Position numbers and translations under genes: made by a program. Positions 41,110-49,722 of a stretch of 64,000 bases of DNA are shown piece after piece. Within the stretch, counting starts at the first letter, position 1; each line of letters starts with the position of its first letter. The notes below the pieces were generated by a model. That model had not been told where the DNA came from. It worked only from the letters and a program-made list of their open reading frames with translations, and ran no database searches. Origin of the DNA: Pseudomonadota bacterium (GTDB taxonomy: Bacteria; Pseudomonadota; Gammaproteobacteria; Burkholderiales; Burkholderiaceae_C); the NCBI GenBank assembly GCA_021846965.1, contig JAJZWA010000010.1:1-64000 (forward strand). The letters run 5' to 3'.

Positions 41110-44100
41110 TCAACGCGTCCAGGCGCGCATCCAGGTGTCCAGGTGGTCCTCGAGCATCCAGTTGGCGAGCACCTTTTCACGCAGCGCGTCGCCCTGGGCG
41201 CGCAGCGCCTGGGGCTCGCCCACTGCGTCCTGGATGGCGCGCACCCAGTCGCGGAAACGATTGGCCACGCGCACGACAGGGAAATCCCCCTGGTAGGGCG
41301 TGATGTCCGAGCAGATCACCGGATAGCCGAGCACTCCGTATTCGAGCAGGCGCAGGTGGCTCTTGGCCTCGTTGAAGGCATTGTGTTCCAGCGGGGCCAC
41401 CGCCAGGTCCAGGTCCAGCTCGGCCAGCTTGGGCGCGTATTGGTCCAGCGGGATGCCGGGATGGAATTCCCGCACCACGTCCTTCAGCTCGGGGGGGCAC
41501 AGGCCGAAGAACACCCAGTCCACCTGCGCAGCGGTCTCGCGCACCACCTCCACGATGAGTTCCAGGTCCCCGCTGTGGCCCACGCCGCCGGCCCAGCCCA
41601 CCCGCAGGCGCTTGCGCTCGGCGCGGGCGGGTCGCAGCCCGCCCCAGCGGGCCCGCTCCAGGTAATTGGGGCACACCAGCACCTCGTCGCTGAATCCGGC
41701 ATAGGCCTTGGCCAGCGGCTCGGTGGCCACGACCAGGCGGTGGCACAGGCCCGCGGCCTTGCGGAAGCGCTTGGCGATGTCCTTGTGGATATGTGCGCGG
41801 TGCACGCTCTTGACCGGCAGGTTGGTGATCAGGTCGTCGATCTCGAACACCCGGAAGGCGCGCATCAGGCGTGCATTGCGCTCCAGGGCCTCGATCTGAG
41901 GCCATTCCATCTGGCGCTGCACCACCAGGCTGTCGGCGTCGATGCGTTGCATTTCGGGCGCCTGGAACAGACGCATGGTTTCCCAGCCCTGTGCCAGTCC
42001 GGCCCGGTTGAGCGCACGCAACGGGGAAATGATGCGGTACTCGCCGCAGCCCTCGCGATCGGCCGGGTGCACCAGGATGCGCGGACGCGGGCGCCATTCG
42101 GGGTCCCAGGCCAGCGGCGCCTGGTCATCGAGCAGGAATTCGGTGGTGGCCAGGCTGAGGTGCCGGTTGTAGGCCGGGTCGCGGGCCAGCACCGGGAGCC
42201 ACTTGTCGTACATGGCGTCGCGCTCGGAGGCGAAGCGTTTCTGCTTGGCCTCGTCGGGCTTCTCCTCGACCTTGCCGCGCTGGCTGGCCGACCCCTCGTG
42301 CATCAGCAGCGCGTAGGGCGTGAATACCACGCGCAGGCCGGCGGCTCGCACGCGCAGGCACAGGTCGATGTCGTTGTAGGAGACCTTGAAGGCCTTCTCG
42401 TCCAGGCCGCCGAGCTGCTCGTACAGGCTCTTGCGCACCAGCAGGCAGGCTCCGGTGACGGCGCTGAGATCCTGCACCAGCTGTGCCCGTCCGAAGTAGC
42501 CGCGATCCTCCGGGGCTCGTCCCAGGAAGGGGTGCTCGGCGGGCCCGCGCACGCCCAGGATCACCCCGGCGTGCTGGATCTTGCCGTCCGGGAACAGCAG
42601 CTTGGCGCCCACCGCGCCCACGTCGGGGCGCACCGCCTGGGCCATCATCTCGTCCAGCCAGTCCTCGTGCAGCGCGGCGGTGTCGTTGTTGAGCAGCAGC
42701 AGGAACTCGCCGCGCGCGTTGCGGGCGGCGAGGTTGTTCATGGCGGAGAAATTGAACTCCCCCGGCGCCCGCACCACCCGCAGGCGTCCGCCCAGCTCGG
42801 CCTCGCGCGACTCCACCGTGGCGAGGTAGCGCATCGCGTCGTCGGCCCGGCTGTCGTTGTCGATGATCAGGATCTCATAGGCCGGGTAGCGGGTCTTCTC
42901 GATCACCGATTCGATACAGCGCTGCAGCATGGGCAGCTGGTCGCGCGTGGGAATCAGGATCGACACCAGCGGACGCGGCTCGGGAAGCGGCCAGCGCACG
43001 CGGAACGCGGGCGGGAAGGGGCCACCCTGCACCTGCGCGGAGATGCCCAGCCGGTCGAAATGCGCCTGCAGCACCGCCTGCCCCATGCTCAGGATCTCGG
43101 GCACGCTCTTGCGCGTGTGCCCCGAGCCGGCGCGTCGGTGGTACAGCACTTCCGGCACATGGCCGATGGCCGACTCGGCGATGCCCTCGGCCTGCAGTCG
43201 CTCCCAGGCCCGCAGCGCGAGGTCGTAATCCTCGGCCCCCTCGCGGGCCGCATCGAAGCCCCCGAGGGCCTCGAACAGGTCGCGGCGCACCAGCATCAGG
43301 CCTCCGATGTAGGGCAGGCTGCGCAGGAAATCCAGGTTGAAGTCCGGCTTGCAATGCGGGTTGAGGTGCTGGCCGTCGGCGGTGATCCCGTCCTCGTCGG
43401 TATACACCAGGCGCCACTCCGGGTGCAGGCGAAGCGCATGCTGGATCCGGAACAGCGCGTCGGGGGCGATCATGTCCTCGGCGTCGATCAGGCCCAGCCA
43501 GGACTCGCCGGAGTCGAGCAGGGCGCGGTCGGCAGCCCGGATGGCCTCGGCGGCGCCGCCGGAGCCGTCGATGCGCAGCAGGCGCATCGGCTTGCCGGTG
43601 GGCCACTGGCCGGCCACCGCCTGTTGCGTGCTCCTGCCGGGCATGTCCTCGCGCGTGGCGATCATGGCCAGTGCCACGCCGGGCGTGTGGGCGGGTTCCC
43701 ACGCGGCGCAGCATTCCTGGGCCCAGGTGAATTCCTGGGGCAGCAGGCGGTGCGAGGGCAGCCAGGGTTGCAGCGCAGGCGCCGCGGGCGCGGGGGCCGG
43801 GGGAGCCGGCGCCGCCTGTGCCGTGCTGAGGTGGGCGACCGTGATCGGGGCCTTGTACGGCGTGTCCGCCGCGATGCGCTGGGTTCGGGCGACGAAGTCG
43901 CGCAATTGCTCCTCGAAACGCTGCAGCAGCGAGGCATAGCGTTGTCGAACCCGGTGCACGGTGCTGCGTGCATGCTCGAGGGCCTCGGGCGAGGTGCCCC
44001 AGGCGATGCCGTCGTCGCCGAACTCGTCGCCGGCGAAACTCGATTTGAGATGGGGGTTCGGCAGGAATACCACCGGACAGCCGCACAAAAGCGCCTCGAG

Positions 44101-44799
44101 TGCGAGGGAGGAGTTCTCGTAGCAATAGAACGCCTCGCTGCGCTGAAACAGCGCGATGATCTGTTCCCGGGTCTGGATCGGGCGATCGAGCTTGAAGGTG
44201 CCGCCCAGATCGCTGAGGATTTCCGTGCTGTCCCTGGTGACGTCCAGCAGCTTGCCCCGGTGCAGCAATTGGTATTTGCTGGCGTAGAAGCAGGTGCCCT
44301 GGCGCCGGACCGAGGGATCGGGCCGGAACTGGTTCGGGTCGGACACCGGCAGGTACAGGGTGCACAGCGCCTTGGGGACCGAGCGGCTCAGGATGTCGGT
44401 GTGGCCCACGCAGTATTCGGAGGGCGGGAACTGGGCGTCGCCGCCGAGGGCCCCGGGCAGGTTGAGCAGGTAGCGAACCACCAGCGGCGCCGCGAAGGGG
44501 TTGCCGCGCAGGGTCTCGGGATAGACGGTGACGGGCGTGCGCCCGGCCGCGAAGTCCGCCGCGATCTGCTCCCGGGTGAGCAGGGGGGTGCGCAGATCGG
44601 GGTTGACGCCCGCGCCGGGCGGGACCGCCGCGGGCAGAATCAGGTAGGCCCTCTCCCCGCTCTCGTTGAGACTGTGGCAGAGATGGTGCAGGACGCGCAC
44701 ACCCGCCGAGGTGCGTGAATAAAACGGCGCGAAGATGTAGTAGGGATGCCGAAGACGCGGAAAGATGAGGCTGTGGATGTCGTCATTCGTCGAAGTCAT
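41110..44799 (-). CDS. Large multidomain glycosyltransferase, candidate flagellin/surface glycosylation enzyme
   Basis: A 1229-aa cytoplasmic protein with several glycosyltransferase units. The N-terminal unit (about 15-300) has YCYENSSLALEALLCGCPVVFLPNPHLKS. A GT2-like unit (about 380-610) has LGLIDAEDMIAPDALF, LVYTDEDGI and GAEDYDLALRAWE, with a degenerate start. A full GT2 unit (about 640-880) has LVSILIPTRDQLPMLQRCIESV, LLLNNDTAAL and SYNDIDLCLRV. A GT4-like C-terminal unit (about 930-1229) has RVGWAGGVGHSGDL and LLEYGVLGYPVICSD. Such fusions build glycans on O-antigen, S-layer or flagellin. Its place between flagellar genes makes flagellin a plausible acceptor, but this is inference. Confidence 0.85.
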   Translation of the reverse strand: MTSTNDDIHSLIFPRLRHPYYIFAPFYSRTSAGVRVLHHLCHSLNESGERAYLILPAAVPPGAGVNPDLRTPLLTREQIAADFAAGRTPVTVYPETLRGNPFAAPLVVRYLLNLPGALGGDAQFPPSEYCVGHTDILSRSVPKALCTLYLPVSDPNQFRPDPSVRRQGTCFYASKYQLLHRGKLLDVTRDSTEILSDLGGTFKLDRPIQTREQIIALFQRSEAFYCYENSSLALEALLCGCPVVFLPNPHLKSSFAGDEFGDDGIAWGTSPEALEHARSTVHRVRQRYASLLQRFEEQLRDFVARTQRIAADTPYKAPITVAHLSTAQAAPAPPAPAPAAPALQPWLPSHRLLPQEFTWAQECCAAWEPAHTPGVALAMIATREDMPGRSTQQAVAGQWPTGKPMRLLRIDGSGGAAEAIRAADRALLDSGESWLGLIDAEDMIAPDALFRIQHALRLHPEWRLVYTDEDGITADGQHLNPHCKPDFNLDFLRSLPYIGGLMLVRRDLFEALGGFDAAREGAEDYDLALRAWERLQAEGIAESAIGHVPEVLYHRRAGSGHTRKSVPEILSMGQAVLQAHFDRLGISAQVQGGPFPPAFRVRWPLPEPRPLVSILIPTRDQLPMLQRCIESVIEKTRYPAYEILIIDNDSRADDAMRYLATVESREAELGGRLRVVRAPGEFNFSAMNNLAARNARGEFLLLLNNDTAALHEDWLDEMMAQAVRPDVGAVGAKLLFPDGKIQHAGVILGVRGPAEHPFLGRAPEDRGYFGRAQLVQDLSAVTGACLLVRKSLYEQLGGLDEKAFKVSYNDIDLCLRVRAAGLRVVFTPYALLMHEGSASQRGKVEEKPDEAKQKRFASERDAMYDKWLPVLARDPAYNRHLSLATTEFLLDDQAPLAWDPEWRPRPRILVHPADREGCGEYRIISPLRALNRAGLAQGWETMRLFQAPEMQRIDADSLVVQRQMEWPQIEALERNARLMRAFRVFEIDDLITNLPVKSVHRAHIHKDIAKRFRKAAGLCHRLVVATEPLAKAYAGFSDEVLVCPNYLERARWGGLRPARAERKRLRVGWAGGVGHSGDLELIVEVVRETAAQVDWVFFGLCPPELKDVVREFHPGIPLDQYAPKLAELDLDLAVAPLEHNAFNEAKSHLRLLEYGVLGYPVICSDITPYQGDFPVVRVANRFRDWVRAIQDAVGEPQALRAQGDALREKVLANWMLEDHLDTWMRAWTR

Positions 44800-44815
44800 G
44801 GCGTTCCCATCGAAA

Positions 44816-44835
44816 GACCGCGCGCAGCCGCGGTC
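44816..44835. repeat. Perfect inverted repeat in glycosyltransferase leader
   Basis: GACCGCG, loop CGCAGC, CGCGGTC (7-bp stem) lies 16 bp upstream of the glycosyltransferase start codon on the minus strand, so it could affect translation or be an operator. Confidence 0.4.
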
Positions 44836-44940
44836 ACGGTCGCGTTCCCGGAAGGGACGATCATAGTGGAGCCCCCGACCCGCCCGAGGCGTGGGGGATC
44901 GAGGGCGAGTACCCCTGCCGGGCGGCGGGGCGGCAGGCGC

Positions 44941-46206
44941 TCAGAGGTACTTGAACAGGCTCAATCCCTGCAACTGCGAGAAGGCGCTTTCCGAAGCCTG
45001 CAGGGCCGTCAGGCTCTGCTCGTACTGCGAGATGGTCGCCGGATAGTTGATGCTGGCGATGGTGGTCTGCTGGGTCTGCAGTTGCAGGGTCACGCTGGAA
45101 TTCTGGCTTTGCACGGCCTGCACCTGCTGCAGTCGACTGCCGATCGCCGACTGCGTGCCCAGCAGCACCGTCTGCGCCTGATCCAGGCTGGCGAGGGTGT
45201 CGGAGATGGCCTGCGCGCGGCGCGCGCTGGAACCGCTGCTCGCTCCGCTGCCGCTGAAGGCCTGCTGCAGGTCCAGGAAACTGGCGAACAGGCTCTGGGG
45301 CTTCGAGCCGGCGATGGTGAAACTGTCGCCGGCGGCCGGAGCCCCCAGGATCGGCACCTCGATGGCCGGGTTCGCCCCCGGTGGCAGCCCGATGCTCATG
45401 CCCGAGCTGAAGCTCCCGCTGGACACCACGCCCGAGGCCGAGAAGGCCGCGCCGCTGCCGCTGCTCACCGAGTACACCAGCCCGCCTCCGCTGGGCGCGG
45501 CGCTGAAGCTGATCTGGTATTCGGTGCCGCCCACGGTGAGCAATTGCTGGGCCAGCGAGGGGTTGTTCACCGTGCCGGGGCCGGCGGTGGCGCCGCCGGC
45601 ATTGCTCCCGCTGGCCGATACGCTGAACGTGCCGTTGCCTCCGGGGATGTTCATGAACACCGCATTGCCGGGATCGCCGATGGCCGTGCTCAGGCTGGGG
45701 CCCAGCGCGAGCTGGTTCTGGGCGCCGTCGCCCTGGTAGAGCACCTGGCCGTCGGACTGCAGCACGAAGGGCTGGGTCTGGGTCTGGCTGCCGGCGAACA
45801 CGTAGTTGCCCTGGCCGTCCTGCGTGTTGCCGTACTGCACCAGCTGCTGCAGATAGCCCTGCATGGTGGTGGCGGCGTTCTGCAGCTGTTGCGGGTCGAC
45901 GGTGCCGTTGTTCATCTGCAGCGCCAGCTGACGCACCTGCTGCACCAGGGTGCCCACGCTTTGCAGCGTGGAGCTTTCCAGTTGCAGCGACTGCTGCGCG
46001 TTGCTGCCGTTCTGGCTGAAACCCGCAAGCTGCCCGATCTGCGCCGTCAGCGACACGTTCTGCGCCACGGCCACCGGTTGCGCCGAGGGGTTGACCAGGG
46101 CATTGCCCGTGGACAGCTGCTGGCTCAGGGTGGTGAGCAAGGTCTGCTGTTGCAGGATGCCGCCCAGGCTGGCGGCGTAGAACTGGTTGCTGCTGATGAT
46201 CTGCAT
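44941..46206 (-). CDS. flgL: Hook-filament junction protein FlgL
   Basis: A 421-aa flagellin-like junction protein. The start MQIISSNQFYAASLGGILQQQTLLTTLSQQLSTG and the end SLTALQASESAFSQLQGLSLFKYL are the paired D0/D1 helices. The Gly/Ser-rich centre is the exposed domain. It links FlgK to the filament and is exported with FlgN. It is 22 bp after flgK in the same operon. Confidence 0.93.
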   Translation of the reverse strand: MQIISSNQFYAASLGGILQQQTLLTTLSQQLSTGNALVNPSAQPVAVAQNVSLTAQIGQLAGFSQNGSNAQQSLQLESSTLQSVGTLVQQVRQLALQMNNGTVDPQQLQNAATTMQGYLQQLVQYGNTQDGQGNYVFAGSQTQTQPFVLQSDGQVLYQGDGAQNQLALGPSLSTAIGDPGNAVFMNIPGGNGTFSVSASGSNAGGATAGPGTVNNPSLAQQLLTVGGTEYQISFSAAPSGGGLVYSVSSGSGAAFSASGVVSSGSFSSGMSIGLPPGANPAIEVPILGAPAAGDSFTIAGSKPQSLFASFLDLQQAFSGSGASSGSSARRAQAISDTLASLDQAQTVLLGTQSAIGSRLQQVQAVQSQNSSVTLQLQTQQTTIASINYPATISQYEQSLTALQASESAFSQLQGLSLFKYL

Positions 46207-46228
46207 CGAATGCTCCCGCGATCGCCGC

Positions 46229-48232
46229 TCAGGCGGACTGCACCGCCGTGATCAGCGATTGGAACAGGCTGCCGCCGATCTGGATCGCCGTGGCCGCTGC
46301 CTGGTAGGCCTGCTGGTATTGCATCAGGCGCGCGGCCTCCTGGTCCAGGTTCACCCCCGACACCGACTGCTGGGCGCTGCCCGCCTGCTGGGCCACGGCG
46401 GTGGCCGCGCTGAGCGCGCTTTGCGCCTGGTTGCCCTGGGAGGCGACCTGGCCCACCAGCTGGGTGTAGGCGCCCTGCAGCGACAGCGTGCCGTTGCTCA
46501 GGGTGTCTGCGCTCTGCAGCGCCGCCATGGCGCTGGCGTTGCCGCCGTTGCCGGGGCCTCCCGGGCTGAGGCTGAAGGCATCGCCCGACACCGCGACGTT
46601 GCCGCTCAGGTTCACGCTCCAGTAGCCTCCCGGCGGGTTCGAGCCGTAGGCCACGTCGATGGTCGTGCCGCTTCCGCCCAGCGAGACGCTGCCGCTGGCC
46701 AGCACCGTGCTCGAGCCCGGTTGCGTGACGATGAATCCGACGCTGGAGCCGCTGGTGCCTCCGCTGCTGAGGGTGATCTGCAGCGCGGTGGGCACGCTGA
46801 CCCCGGAGACCACGATCGCGCCGGCGCTTCCCGAGGCGTACTGCCCGCCGGAAAGCGCGAGGTTGCCCAGGTTGTTGTCCTGCAGGCTGCCTGAGACCAT
46901 CTGCCCGGCGCTGCTGACGTAGGGGGCGGCCGCGGCGATGGACTTCGGGTCGGTCAGCAGGGAACGGAAATTCACCGCGCCCAGGCGCGTGGGCAGCACT
47001 TCGAAGGTGTTGCCCGCGGCGGCCCCGCTGACGGCAACCTGCACGCCCGCGAAGCTCAGCGTGGTGACGCCTCCCGAGGTGCTCTGGGTCAGGCTCGTGG
47101 CCTGTCCGGTCGTCAGGTCGGTGGCGCTCCAGCTGGTGCCGTCGAACTTGATCTGGTAGTTGTCCCCGCTGAGCTGGTTGGCGCTGACGATGGTTCCGCT
47201 GACGCTGGCCGTGCCCGTGTTGGCGCTGTTGGCCAGCACCTGCACCGGACCGGAGGCGAACATCGCGCTGCCCAGCTTGCCGTTCAGGTCCAGCCCCTGC
47301 GCCTGTTGCTGGTTCATCGCTTGCGCCAGGGCATCGGCGATGCGCCCGAGGTTGTCCTGCGCGGGCTGCAGCACCTGGCTGCGGAACTGCAGCAGCCCGC
47401 CCAGCGCGCCGCCCTGCAGGCTTTGCGACAGGATGGCACCGTTGCTGGCATAGGCCACCTCGGTCTGCGAGGGGTCGTAGGGATTGCTGGCCGTGGTCAG
47501 CGCGTAGGACTGGCTGCCTGCCACCAGGACCTGCCCGCTGTTGGTGAACACGTTGAGCGAGTTGCCCTGCTGCAGCACGCTGACGCCGAGCTGCCCCGAC
47601 AACTGCGTGATCAGCTGGTCGCGCTGGTCGAGCAGGGTGTTCGGGTTGTTGTTGCTCGAGGTCATCGAGTTGATCTGCACGTTGAGCTGTGCGATCTGCT
47701 GGGTCAGCGAGTTGATGCTGACGATGCTTTGCCCGATCTGCTGGTTCACCCCGCTGGACTCGGCCTGCAGCTGGGCGCCGGCGTTGCCCAGGGTCTGTGC
47801 CAGGGTCTGCGCCTGGCTGATCAGGGCCTGGCGCGAGGGGATGTCGGAGGGATTGGCCGCCACCTGGGCGACTCCGCTGGCGAAGAACTGGTTGATCGAG
47901 GTGCTGAGGCCGGACTGGTTGCCGCTGACCAGGTTCACCAGGGACTGCAGTTCGCTGTTCAGCGTGCTCGCCCCGCTGAGGCTGGAGGTGGTGCTCCACA
48001 CCTGGGTCTGCACGTAGTTGCTGTAGCTGCGCGTGACCGTGGTCAGGTCCGTGCCGTTGCCCAGGTACAGCCCGCCGTAGGTGCTGGCCGGCTGCGTGGT
48101 CTGCACCACCTGCTCGCGGCTGTAGCCCGGCGTGTTGACGTTGGAAATATTGTTGCCCGTCACCTGCAGGGCGTTGAGCGCCGCCTCCAGCCCGGTGAGG
48201 GCGTTGCTGACCAGACCGCTGACTCCTGACAT
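46229..48232 (-). CDS. flgK: Hook-associated protein FlgK (HAP1)
   Basis: A 667-aa protein: N-terminal SGLVSNALTGLEAALNALQVTGNNISNVNTPGYSREQVV, the rod/hook-family signature; conserved SVLQQGNSLNVFTNSGQVLVAGSQS; a long Ser/Gly-rich middle; and a C-terminal SGVNLDQEAARLMQYQQAYQAAATAIQIGGSLFQSLI. It joins hook and filament. The stop/start gaps show an operon of the 135-aa gene, flgK and flgL. Confidence 0.97.
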   Translation of the reverse strand: MSGVSGLVSNALTGLEAALNALQVTGNNISNVNTPGYSREQVVQTTQPASTYGGLYLGNGTDLTTVTRSYSNYVQTQVWSTTSSLSGASTLNSELQSLVNLVSGNQSGLSTSINQFFASGVAQVAANPSDIPSRQALISQAQTLAQTLGNAGAQLQAESSGVNQQIGQSIVSINSLTQQIAQLNVQINSMTSSNNNPNTLLDQRDQLITQLSGQLGVSVLQQGNSLNVFTNSGQVLVAGSQSYALTTASNPYDPSQTEVAYASNGAILSQSLQGGALGGLLQFRSQVLQPAQDNLGRIADALAQAMNQQQAQGLDLNGKLGSAMFASGPVQVLANSANTGTASVSGTIVSANQLSGDNYQIKFDGTSWSATDLTTGQATSLTQSTSGGVTTLSFAGVQVAVSGAAAGNTFEVLPTRLGAVNFRSLLTDPKSIAAAAPYVSSAGQMVSGSLQDNNLGNLALSGGQYASGSAGAIVVSGVSVPTALQITLSSGGTSGSSVGFIVTQPGSSTVLASGSVSLGGSGTTIDVAYGSNPPGGYWSVNLSGNVAVSGDAFSLSPGGPGNGGNASAMAALQSADTLSNGTLSLQGAYTQLVGQVASQGNQAQSALSAATAVAQQAGSAQQSVSGVNLDQEAARLMQYQQAYQAAATAIQIGGSLFQSLITAVQSA

Positions 48233-48235
48233 GGC

Positions 48236-48643
48236 TCAACCCCTTCCCAGACTGCCGCGCGCGTGGCCGGACTGCGCTTGCCCGTACACGGGCTCGGCGC
48301 CCCGGCGGGCCGATTTGTCGCGAGCCGCGCGCAGCGCCTCGCTCCACAGCAGCAGCGTGTGCTGCAGGCCGTCGTATTCCTGCCGCAAGGCCTCGGCCTG
48401 CGCCTGCAACTGCGCGTCCGGCTGGCCGGCGCGGCCTTCGGCGCGTCGCGCGGTGAAGGGCGCCAGACGGTCGAGCAGGGGCTGCCACAGGGGCAGCATG
48501 GCCTGCGGGGACATGTCCCCCTCCATGAGCGTGCGGCGCTTGTCGCGCAGCATCGACGTCAGCGCTCCGAGCAGGGCGAGTTCATCGCCGTCGGCGCCCG
48601 GCGCATCGTGCCGGGTCAGGGGAGGGGTCGCGCGCGCGAACAT
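48236..48643 (-). CDS. Small protein preceding flgK, unknown (possible export chaperone)
   Basis: A 135-aa charged, mostly helical protein (ELALLGALTSMLRDKRRTLMEGDMSPQAMLPLWQPLLDRLAPF ... LQAQAEALRQEYDGLQHTLLLWSEALRAARDK). It ends 3 bp before flgK and is the first gene after a sigma-28 promoter. Size, helical pattern and place are like a FlgN/FliT-type chaperone, but flgN already exists at 37718 and no family motif is clear. No membrane helix. Confidence 0.65.
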   Translation of the reverse strand: MFARATPPLTRHDAPGADGDELALLGALTSMLRDKRRTLMEGDMSPQAMLPLWQPLLDRLAPFTARRAEGRAGQPDAQLQAQAEALRQEYDGLQHTLLLWSEALRAARDKSARRGAEPVYGQAQSGHARGSLGRG

Positions 48644-48674
48644 GATGGTCTGGGATCAACGCAATTCAGGAGTT

Positions 48675-48701
48675 TCAACGTCACGGAAGCGCGAAACTTG
48701 A
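48675..48701 (-). promoter_or_regulatory. Sigma-28 (FliA) promoter of the 135-aa gene-flgK-flgL operon
   Basis: Minus strand: TCAAGTTT, 11 bases, GACGTTGA. The -35 matches the other FliA sites here and the -10 is nearly identical to that of fliC (GTCGTTGA). It overlaps the end of flgJ and lies 32 bp before the 135-aa gene start. Confidence 0.65.
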
Positions 48702-49712
48702 GCCCGCCGCGCCCGGGCCCAGCGCCGCCAGGGCGTCGCGCATGATCGGGCTGTCGGCGACCTGCAGCAGTTTGTGCGCGTAGTCGGGATCGGTCGCGTA
48801 CCCCGCTCTCTGCAGGCCCTGCGCGAAGGCTCCGAGATCGCTGCCATGGCCGCGCACCGGAGCGTAGCGAGGCGACTCCAGCAGGGAGGCGTAATCGTGC
48901 ACGCTGGCGGCCGCGCTGCGGTAGGCGCGAAAAGCCGCCTCGCCCAGCGAGCGCACGCCCTGCGAGACCTCGGCGCTGAACTCGCGCAGGCTCGCGCCAT
49001 GCCAGTCCGTCCCCGCCTTGATGCCGAACAGGTTGTTGCCCGGCGCGTGGCGTCCCCAGCCCGTCTCCAGCGCGGCCTGCGCCAGGATGCCCACGGGACT
49101 CACGCCCAGGGCGCGGGCGGCCGCGCGCGCGCTGGGCGCGATGGCGGCGATGAAGGCGCGGGCCCGGCTGCGCAAGGAGGGATCCTCGAGCCCGTCCGCG
49201 CCGGCCGGGGCCGTGTCCGCGGCGGCATGCGAGGAGGTGGTGCCGGCGCCGCCGGGCAGCGCGGCCGCCTCGGCGGCCGTGGCTGCGCGTGGGCTCCGCG
49301 CGGGCGTCGCGCCGGATGTGGGGGCGAATGCGGAGGCGGCCGACGAAGCCGTGCCGGCGACGCCGTCGCCGGCATGCGCGCCGGCGCCGTAGCGGGTCGC
49401 CAGCTCGCGCGCGAGAAAGCTGCCCAGGCCGATGCCCGAGCCCTGACTGACGACGTCGGCCACCTGCTGGCTGAACATCGACTCGAACATCGGGCCGCCG
49501 CTGTCGCCCAGCAGATCGGGCCCCAGCTTGACGGTGTTGGCGCTTTTCAGCAGCTGCTGCACCAGCAGGGCCTCGAATTGACGACTCACCGCGCGAATGG
49601 TCGCGGGGTCCTGCGGGTGGGCCTGGGCCAGCGCCTGCAGCTGGTTGAGTCCCTGGAAGGACAGGCTGTCGGCGGCCCGCGCGGTGGCCGAGCCCAGGAG
49701 TGGCGAGCTCAT
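48681..49712 (-). CDS. flgJ: Flagellar rod-cap / peptidoglycan hydrolase FlgJ
   Basis: A 343-aa protein. The N-terminal rod-binding domain (about 20-105) has AVSRQFEALLVQQLLKSAN and GPMFESMFSQQVADVVS. An Ala/Thr-rich linker follows. The C-terminal glucosaminidase domain (about 180-335) has GVSPVGILAQAALETGWGRHAPGNNLFGIKA, with the catalytic Glu in ALETGWG, and AFRAYRSAAASVHDYASLL. It opens peptidoglycan for the rod. Located 10 bp after flgI. Confidence 0.95.
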   Translation of the reverse strand: MSSPLLGSATARAADSLSFQGLNQLQALAQAHPQDPATIRAVSRQFEALLVQQLLKSANTVKLGPDLLGDSGGPMFESMFSQQVADVVSQGSGIGLGSFLARELATRYGAGAHAGDGVAGTASSAASAFAPTSGATPARSPRAATAAEAAALPGGAGTTSSHAAADTAPAGADGLEDPSLRSRARAFIAAIAPSARAAARALGVSPVGILAQAALETGWGRHAPGNNLFGIKAGTDWHGASLREFSAEVSQGVRSLGEAAFRAYRSAAASVHDYASLLESPRYAPVRGHGSDLGAFAQGLQRAGYATDPDYAHKLLQVADSPIMRDALAALGPGAAGSSFALP

Positions 49713-49722
49713 GCGAGGGTCC

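Noticed and set aside
40969-44718. 1249-aa plus-strand ORF opposite the glycosyltransferase
   Set aside because: Antisense shadow rich in Gln/His/Arg; the minus-strand product has clear GT motifs.
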